This document shows positions 57,905-64,000 of a DNA stretch of 64,000 nt, piece by piece (positions within the stretch are counted from its first letter, which is position 1; each line of letters begins with the position of its first letter). A model generated the notes under the pieces. It ran no database searches. It had not been told where the DNA came from and was given only the letters and a program-made list of their open reading frames with translations. Origin of the DNA: JANXLS01 sp035308565. Lineage in GTDB: Bacteria; Planctomycetota; SZUA-567; H5-PLA8. The translations under genes and the position numbers were made by a program. The DNA is taken from contig DATGGK010000055.1 in the NCBI GenBank assembly GCA_035308565.1, forward strand, positions 11,869-75,868. Reading direction: 5' to 3'.

Positions 57905-59941
57905 CTAATTCTTCTGGTCGGATGCGTCCGCTTTTTTCTGAGTCCCGTCCGTTTTCTTCGCGGCCTCATCCGCCTTCTTCGCGGCTGCGTCTGGCTTCTT
58001 CTCAGGTTCCGGTTTCTTCGGCTGCGGCAGTTGTTCGACGCGCCGATTCAAGAACGGATAACTCGTGACAACCTCCGTGATTAGCGTCTGCATGTGATAG
58101 CCGTCGCGCGCGAGATTCTCCACCATGCCGTCCACCACGATTTCATCGTAGCCTTCGAGCTGGCGGCACAACGCGTAGGCCAGCAGCTTCTCGGTGAGAT
58201 TGCGCGCGAGTTCTTCCTTGCGTCCGGCGATGATGGCTTTCAACTCGCGTGGCGACCTGAATTGCTTACCGCCCGGCAGCTCGCCCGCGGCGTCGATCGG
58301 CCCGCCCGAGTCGTCCTTGTCCCGCCAGCGCCCGATGGCGTCGAAATTCTCGAGGCCGAAGCCGATCGGGTCGAGAATCTTGTGGCAGTTGGCGCAGACG
58401 GCATTGGTGCGGTGCAGTTCCGTGCGCTGGCGCAGCGTCAGGTCCGCCACTTTTTTCTGGTCCTGCTTGTCCAGGGCCGGGACGTTCGGCGGCGGCGGGG
58501 GGATATGCTCGCCGAGAACCTGCTCGAGCACCCACACGCCGCGCTTCACAGCGCTGGTGCGTTCCGGAAACGAGGTCATCGCGAGAACGGCGGGCATGGC
58601 GAGGATGCCGCCGCGATTCGCATCCGCCAATTCCACCCGGCGCATCTCCGGACCGCTGATCCGATCTTGCAGGCCGTAGAGCGCGGCGAGCGGGCCGTTG
58701 AGGTACGTGTAATCGCAGTCCACCAGATCGACGACGCTCCGGTTCTCGCGCACGATGCTCTCGAAGAACAGCCGCACCTCGTCGTTCATCGCCGCGCGCA
58801 TCACGGGCGTCATCTGCGGGAACTTCACCAGATCGAACGTCTTGCTTTCCAGGCCGCCAATCCCCAGCCACTGCACGCCGAAACCGTCGAACAACGCGCG
58901 CGACCGGCCATCATTGAGCATGCGCTTCACTTGCGCCCGGAGCACGGGCGGTTCGTGAAGCTTCCCGCTGTCCGCAAGAGCCAAAAGTTCCGCATCCGGC
59001 ATCGTGGCCCAGAGAAAATAGGACAGGCGCGATGCGAGTTGATAATCATCCAGCGGAACGACGGCCTTGCCCTTCTCGGGTTCTTTTCCGGGAGTGATGA
59101 ATAGAAACTGCGGCGATACCAGGATCGCTTTAAGCATCAGCCGCAGCGACGCCGTGTACGAAAGCTTGTTCGCCTGTCCCAAGTCGAAGACCTTCGCCAG
59201 CGTCTCAACTTCCTCTTCCGACGCCGGCCGGCGATACGCGCGCTGCGCCAGCGACCGAGCCACCATCTTCGCCGTATCCCGATCTCCGCGCGTCGCCTTG
59301 CCGAATAGCCGCGTCTGCGCTTCCGCCGGAGGCCCATCCTTCGGCCCGAGCACGCGCTCCAGCACGGCGTTCGCAATGGCGAGGTACTGTTCCGTCTGCA
59401 TCGGCGAAAGCGCGTTGAGATACCCCGCGCCCGCCACATCGTCGGGCAGATCCGAGACGACCGACGGATCGACGCCGAGGAAATCATGCAGCGTGTTGCC
59501 AAACTCCGCCTTCGTCAGCCGCCGGATCACGAATTGTCCGGGATCCCTCACGCTGAGGTATTTAAGCTGCTCCATCGCCGCCGCGAATTTCTGCCGTTCC
59601 TCGTCCGTCGGCTGCTTCTTGTCTTCCGGCGGCATGTCGTGCGTCTTCACATTGGCAACAGCGAGCTGCCAATTTCTGCGAAACTCGCCGCCTTCGGGAC
59701 GGTTGACGGCGTACGAAAACGTCACGCCGCCCTTCCGTTTGTTTTCGCCGTGGCACTCGTAGCAATAAGTTTTGATGAACGGAGTCACTTCGGTTTTAAA
59801 CGTCTTCACCGCCGCCGTTCGGCGCCCGTCCGCCTCGGAGTCGTCCAAAGAAGCCGCGAAAGAGCGCCCCAGCGCGCCAAGCGCCATGCTCACGATGGCG
59901 ACGGTCATCAGCCCGCTACGAGGGACATTGGATAACGTCAT
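57905..59941 (-). CDS. DUF1592/DUF1588/DUF1585 cytochrome c-like protein (planctomycete-type)
   Basis: The 678-residue protein has a signal peptide (residues 1-29), a first heme site CYECH (60-64), DUF1587 and DUF1592 segments (about 130-480), and a second CANCH (about 514-518) in the DUF1588 block (NAVCANCHKILDPIGFGLEN), then a DUF1585-type end. The C-terminus is a long Lys/Ala/Glu-rich tail (about 635-678). Such proteins are common in Planctomycetota and Verrucomicrobiota and are usually followed by a DUF1552 gene; here that partner is separated by about 3 kb. Function is unknown; periplasmic electron transfer is inferred from the two heme motifs. Confidence 0.85.
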   Translation of the reverse strand: MTLSNVPRSGLMTVAIVSMALGALGRSFAASLDDSEADGRRTAAVKTFKTEVTPFIKTYCYECHGENKRKGGVTFSYAVNRPEGGEFRRNWQLAVANVKTHDMPPEDKKQPTDEERQKFAAAMEQLKYLSVRDPGQFVIRRLTKAEFGNTLHDFLGVDPSVVSDLPDDVAGAGYLNALSPMQTEQYLAIANAVLERVLGPKDGPPAEAQTRLFGKATRGDRDTAKMVARSLAQRAYRRPASEEEVETLAKVFDLGQANKLSYTASLRLMLKAILVSPQFLFITPGKEPEKGKAVVPLDDYQLASRLSYFLWATMPDAELLALADSGKLHEPPVLRAQVKRMLNDGRSRALFDGFGVQWLGIGGLESKTFDLVKFPQMTPVMRAAMNDEVRLFFESIVRENRSVVDLVDCDYTYLNGPLAALYGLQDRISGPEMRRVELADANRGGILAMPAVLAMTSFPERTSAVKRGVWVLEQVLGEHIPPPPPNVPALDKQDQKKVADLTLRQRTELHRTNAVCANCHKILDPIGFGLENFDAIGRWRDKDDSGGPIDAAGELPGGKQFRSPRELKAIIAGRKEELARNLTEKLLAYALCRQLEGYDEIVVDGMVENLARDGYHMQTLITEVVTSYPFLNRRVEQLPQPKKPEPEKKPDAAAKKADEAAKKTDGTQKKADASDQKN

Positions 59942-60375
59942 GCTGTGTTCGTGCCTCAGAAGAGGTCTTCACCACGGCGCGATCGCCAGTCTTGGAGTAC
60001 ACCCGGCGGCGCGCAGTTCCAATAAATTTCCGTGATGGGTCCTATCGATATTTGCAAGACTTGCAGACGCGCAGTAGCTCGCCGTTGCTAAACGGGAATG
60101 CGCCCAATCGCAGCTCACTACAATGAAACGCGGATTTGAGGACACTGCGGCGGAAGGGCTTCAGCTCGCAAATGCGCCCGAGAAAACGAACTATTTTTCG
60201 CCGCGCGTTTTCGCAAATTCGCGTCTATAATGAATGCGATTTGAATGCGGCGATCCGCGGCAAACTGAATCAGCGGTCGCTGCGCGCGAATTATGCTTTA
60301 TTCTTGACAAAAAGGTGGAAATTTATGGGGGGGGGGTATAATACCTCGCTTGAATCATGCCGGGGAGGATGGCGC
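59942..60375. other. Divergent intergenic region upstream of the second LamG/MBG gene
   Basis: This 434-bp gap separates the DUF1592 gene from the paralog at 60376. A partial copy of the R-type TATAAT core (GCGTCTATAAT at 60221-60231) lies mid-gap; the G-tract promoter lies at its right end. Confidence 0.5.
60304..60342 (+). promoter_or_regulatory. G-tract promoter of the second LamG/MBG gene (10 G, TATAAT)
   Basis: A run of ten G (60327-60336) directly precedes TATAAT (60337-60342). A consensus TTGACA lies at 60304-60309, 27 bp away, which equals 17 bp plus the ten G. The whole block, with the leader CATGCCGGGGAGG and the start ATGAGACGATTTC, aligns with 48323-48394. Confidence 0.65.
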
Positions 60376-63300
60376 ATGAGACGATTTCTTTTTGGGCGCG
60401 CGCTACGCGGTGCTGCTTGCATTTTAACGCTGACTTGCGTTTGTTCGGTGCGAGCGGCGTCAGGACCCGTCGCCTACTATACTTTTGACGAAGTGTCCGG
60501 AACTGTAGCCCAAGATTCATCGGGAAATGGATACAATGGAACGCTCACCGGTGGCGTGACCCGGGTGCAAGGCGTTCTCAATGGCGCCTTGGCTTTTGAC
60601 GGATCCACCGGATATGTCAGCATTCCAAATTCACCCAATCTTACGGGAGGAAGTGTCACCGTGGCGGCTTGGATTTACCGGCAAAGCGGTGTTCAGAAAA
60701 AGTTTGTTTCCAAATGGGACGACAACACCGGCAACTACCAGTTCGATTTTCAAGTTTACACGGATTCAAAACTCTGGTTTCAATTACAGAATGGTGCGAA
60801 TGTGGGCCTCGTTTGGCAAGGCACCACGGTGATCAACCTGAATCAATGGTATCATGTAGCCGCGGTGGCCGACGCAAGTACCGGTCAGGTTAGTCTCTAT
60901 GTCAATGGCGTACTGGAAACACTGCAATCGCAAACTTCCTGGGACGGGACGATACGAAACGTCAACATGGAGATGAATATCGGGCGCAAGGCGACGGGGG
61001 GCGATTATTGGAGCGGCTCGATTGACGATGTCAGGATATACAACCGCGCATTATCAGCGGCGGAGATCACTGCGCTCGCAACGGCGCCGCCGACCGCTGT
61101 CGCGGATTCGTTCCAGACACAGGTCAATACACAATTGTCGGTTGCCGTTCCAGGTGTGCTTGGGAATGACATTGATCCGCAGGCATTTGGATTGAACGCC
61201 GTTCTTGATGGCACCGTGTCGCATGGAACATTGGCGCTCAATTCGAACGGTTCATTCACCTATACTCCGGCGGCTGGATTCGTCGGTATTGACTCGTTTA
61301 CTTACCATGTTGTTAATTCCAAGAATCAGACCTCAGCCCCGGTTACAGTTTCGCTGCCGATCGTGACGCGATGGCACCTTACGATTCCGATTGCGGGAAG
61401 CTACCAAGTTCCGAGTGGCTCCATTTACACGCCCGTTTATGCCATCTCAACATTCGGCGATCCGTCGGGCACGATTAATTTCATGGAGATTACCGATACG
61501 GACGACCAAGCCGGAGGCAGGGACTATGACTGTGAAGCGCTTTTGCATACATCGTCAACGATTGACCATAACACCCTATTTACAGGACAGGCGGGTGCCG
61601 GGCAGATCGGCCGGAATACAAGCGGGTATCCTGATATTATGACTTTCTATGCGAAGTATGATTTTGAGACCGCAACCTTCTCAACTTCGACGCCTGGATC
61701 AGGCACATTTATTATTCAAAGCAGGAAGCCTTTGGCTTTTGACAACACGGAAACACTTTACGCCCGATGCTGGTTCAATCGCGGAGACGGCCATCCTGGA
61801 CCGCTCATAAGCAATCTCAGCGTTTTAGCAGACATTACCTGCATTCATATGCCTGGCGCGGTGATGCAAGGAGCGTCACAAAACACGCTCACTTGGACGC
61901 CCTCTCCCGCCAATGCGGCCATTGCTCAACAACTCTATCGCGCGTCGTCGTCGGCTGGGCCGTTTACTCTGTTGCAGAGTTTCTCGGACAATACGACATC
62001 GAGTTTTACCGACTCCACAATGGTTGGCGGCAGTACCTATTATTACAAAGTAGTTGCGCTAGGAGGCGGCGGCATCGTTGGGGCAGATTCGAATGTTTTG
62101 GCGGTGATGGGTATTTCTACTACCGTAACGGCATGCAATGCTCCAGCGGCAATCGTTTACGGCGACGCAACAGCCGCGCTGTCAGCGACGGTAAGTGCCA
62201 ACCAAGTCGTTAATTCTGGCGCGATTACATTTCAGCTCATGAACGGCGCAAGCACCGTCGGATCAGCGGTGGTTTCCGGCACGGTTACAAATGGAGTTGC
62301 CAGCGTGGATTATGCTATTCCCATGGGGACGCCTGCCGGTAGTTATACAATTGTGGCAAGCTATAGCGGAAACAGCACTTTCATTAGCAGCACCGATAAT
62401 ACGAAGCAACTGACGATTGACGTCGCACCTCTTTCAATTTCTGCAGACAATTTATCGCGCACCTACGGCGCAGCCAATCCCACGCTCACCGGCGTCATCA
62501 CCGGCATTCAGAACAGCGACAACATTTCAGCAACGTATGCGACGAGCGCCACGCCGTCGAGTCCGGTTGGAAACTACAGCATTACGCCGACTGTGGCTGA
62601 TCCGTCGTCGAAGCTTGGAAATTATTCGCTCACGGTGACCAATGGTACGTTAATGGTGGGCAAAGCGCCGTTGGTAGTGACGCCGGCGAATGTGAGCAGA
62701 ACGTATGGCGATGCCAATCCCGTGTTGAGCGGGGCGGTCAGCGGCGCGCAGAATGGCGATGCGATTTCGGCGAGTTATTCGACGCAGGCGGCGGCGGGCA
62801 GCGGGGTGGGGGCGTACGCGATCACCGCGACGGTGAACGATCCCGGTAACGCGCTGCCCAATTATGCGCTGACGCTTAACGCGGGCACGCTGACGATCAA
62901 TCCCGCGGGGTTGAGCGTGGTTGTGGATAGCGCTGCGCGCGTATTTGGCGCGGCGAATCCGGTGTTTACCGGCACGCTCAGCGGCGTCGTGAACGGCGAC
63001 AACATTACCGCGGCCTATTCGTCCAAAGCGACGGCGGCATCGTCGGCGGGCACGTACGCCATCACGGCGACGCTGGCTGATCCGGGCAGCAAATTGGGCA
63101 ATTACACGCTCGCGGAAACCGACGGCACGCTGACGATCTCGCAGGCGACGCCGCTGCTGACGTGGCCGGCGCCCGCGCGCATTTTCGCGGGCGTGCCGCT
63201 GGACCAAACGCAATTAGCGGCGAGCGCGACCGATGCGATTTCGAGCGCAACAATTCCGGGCACGTTCACCTATACGCCCGCGCCCGGCACGGTGCTCGCG

Positions 63301-64000
63301 CCCGGTTTGGCGCAGGTATTGAGCGTGACGTTTACGCCCAACGACGCGGTCGATTACACGAGCGCATCGGCGCAGACGAGCATCGATGTCGATCCCGCGA
63401 TTGCGCCGGCGATCACGAGCGCGCTCGGCGCGTCCACCTCTCTGAATGCGGCGTTCGCGTATACGATCACCGCCGACGGCAGCACGCCTCTGGCGTTCAG
63501 CGCAACAGGCTTGCCTGATGGCCTGATGTTAAACGGCGCCGACATCGGCGGCAATCCGACATCAAGTGGCGTGTTCAACGTGACGCTCACGGCCACCAAT
63601 TATGGCGGCAGCGATTCGAAGATCTTAAAGCTCACCGTCATCGGCAGCGGCACAAATCACGCGCCGGTGATCGCGTCGCCGCCGATGGCATCGGCTAATC
63701 CCTCGGTTGTCGGCACTGCGCTTTTCTTCTCCGCACAAGCGACGGATGCAGACGGCGACGCGCTCGATTACGCGTGGGATTTTGGCGACGGTACAGTCGC
63801 GGACGGCGCAAGTGTCTCGAAGATTTTCACCGCCCCGGGCGTGTACGCCGTGACGGTGACGGTGTCCGACGGTCAGGCCAGCGCCACGCAAAGCGTCGAT
63901 CTGGTCGTCAACGCTCAAGCGTCGCAGGACGTTTTTGCCGTGACGAAAATCAGGCTTGGGTTTAGCTTCGTGAAAAGCGGCAATGATAACCTGTCGCTCT
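60376..64000 (+). CDS. Large secreted LamG/MBG/PKD surface protein, paralog, cut by the right window edge
   Basis: No stop codon occurs from the ATG at 60376 to the end of the window (1,208 codons), and the protein continues beyond. It has a signal peptide (MRRFLFGRALRGAACILTLT); LamG-like 30-235; cadherin-like 235-325; an unrecognised insert with DYDCEALLH (about 330-490) in place of the second LamG of its relative; an FnIII-like part; an Ig-like unit; three MBG repeats (about 690-920); an Ig-like unit; putative-Ig; PKD; and the start of the shared C-terminal domain (IRLGFSFVKSGNDNLSL). Its 3' part is nearly identical in DNA to the gene at 48394-53457. Confidence 0.85.
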   Translation, partial: MRRFLFGRALRGAACILTLTCVCSVRAASGPVAYYTFDEVSGTVAQDSSGNGYNGTLTGGVTRVQGVLNGALAFDGSTGYVSIPNSPNLTGGSVTVAAWIYRQSGVQKKFVSKWDDNTGNYQFDFQVYTDSKLWFQLQNGANVGLVWQGTTVINLNQWYHVAAVADASTGQVSLYVNGVLETLQSQTSWDGTIRNVNMEMNIGRKATGGDYWSGSIDDVRIYNRALSAAEITALATAPPTAVADSFQTQVNTQLSVAVPGVLGNDIDPQAFGLNAVLDGTVSHGTLALNSNGSFTYTPAAGFVGIDSFTYHVVNSKNQTSAPVTVSLPIVTRWHLTIPIAGSYQVPSGSIYTPVYAISTFGDPSGTINFMEITDTDDQAGGRDYDCEALLHTSSTIDHNTLFTGQAGAGQIGRNTSGYPDIMTFYAKYDFETATFSTSTPGSGTFIIQSRKPLAFDNTETLYARCWFNRGDGHPGPLISNLSVLADITCIHMPGAVMQGASQNTLTWTPSPANAAIAQQLYRASSSAGPFTLLQSFSDNTTSSFTDSTMVGGSTYYYKVVALGGGGIVGADSNVLAVMGISTTVTACNAPAAIVYGDATAALSATVSANQVVNSGAITFQLMNGASTVGSAVVSGTVTNGVASVDYAIPMGTPAGSYTIVASYSGNSTFISSTDNTKQLTIDVAPLSISADNLSRTYGAANPTLTGVITGIQNSDNISATYATSATPSSPVGNYSITPTVADPSSKLGNYSLTVTNGTLMVGKAPLVVTPANVSRTYGDANPVLSGAVSGAQNGDAISASYSTQAAAGSGVGAYAITATVNDPGNALPNYALTLNAGTLTINPAGLSVVVDSAARVFGAANPVFTGTLSGVVNGDNITAAYSSKATAASSAGTYAITATLADPGSKLGNYTLAETDGTLTISQATPLLTWPAPARIFAGVPLDQTQLAASATDAISSATIPGTFTYTPAPGTVLAPGLAQVLSVTFTPNDAVDYTSASAQTSIDVDPAIAPAITSALGASTSLNAAFAYTITADGSTPLAFSATGLPDGLMLNGADIGGNPTSSGVFNVTLTATNYGGSDSKILKLTVIGSGTNHAPVIASPPMASANPSVVGTALFFSAQATDADGDALDYAWDFGDGTVADGASVSKIFTAPGVYAVTVTVSDGQASATQSVDLVVNAQASQDVFAVTKIRLGFSFVKSGNDNLSL

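Overview
The window looks like a chromosome segment from the PVC superphylum, most likely a Verrucomicrobiota bacterium. This is inferred from gene content, not from a marker gene. The content is a DUF1552/DUF1592 pair, a CxxCH plus copper-monooxygenase fusion, a Gld-type ABC operon ending in a DUF4340 protein, giant secreted beta-helix, LamG, MBG and CotH proteins, and GC-rich palindromic repeats in and between genes. No rRNA, tRNA, CRISPR array or complete insertion sequence was recognised.

Layout. 1-13.8 kb: the end of a giant secreted protein (4.6k residues in view, signal peptide cut by the window edge) with autotransporter-type beta-strand repeats and a C-terminal gingipain-like C25 peptidase. 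13.9-14.6 kb: a convergent LuxR-type regulator; two perfect inverted repeats lie in its upstream region. 15-23.3 kb: a 2,773-residue secreted protein with PA14, Calx-beta, CotH-kinase, lamin-tail, FnIII, cadherin-like and PKD domains. 23.6-25.5 kb: a two-module siroheme-decarboxylase-like protein, divergent from a membrane zinc peptidase. 25.7-30.5 kb: a four-gene Gld-type ABC operon. 30.8-32.9 kb: a DUF4258 two-gene module and a cytochrome c/copper monooxygenase protein. 32.9-36.9 kb: a restriction-modification-like locus (N6-adenine methylase, HNH nuclease, small gene, and a remnant of a type IIG enzyme). 37.1-38.2 kb: a serine beta-lactamase-fold hydrolase. 38.4-47.1 kb: a second giant C25 protein, paralogous to the first over its C-terminal part. 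47.5-48.2 kb: a VapBC-like pair whose PIN toxin is cut short by a structured repeat. 48.4-53.5 kb and 60.4 kb to the right edge: two paralogous LamG/MBG/PKD surface proteins that share a leader with a 9-10 G homopolymer directly before a TATAAT box. 53.6-59.9 kb: the DUF1552 and DUF1592 genes, separated by about 3 kb of small accessory genes (a ClpP-like protein without its catalytic triad, a RelE-type toxin-antitoxin pair, a DUF1801 protein and hypotheticals) bordered by short direct repeats.

How it fits together. Most coding capacity goes to very large exported proteins. The two C25 proteins share their C-terminal architecture and a -PGQF end. The CotH protein and the two LamG/MBG proteins share a different, unrecognised C-terminal domain of about 140 residues after a PKD domain, which could be an export or anchoring module. 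Several accessory insertions show decay (truncated PIN toxin, truncated type IIG gene, catalytically dead ClpP), so the regions between the giants look like sites of gene turnover. The strongest candidates for new biology are the G-tract promoters of the paralogous surface proteins, the shared C-terminal domain, the cassette-like 55-57.9 kb region and the palindromes that have entered coding sequence.
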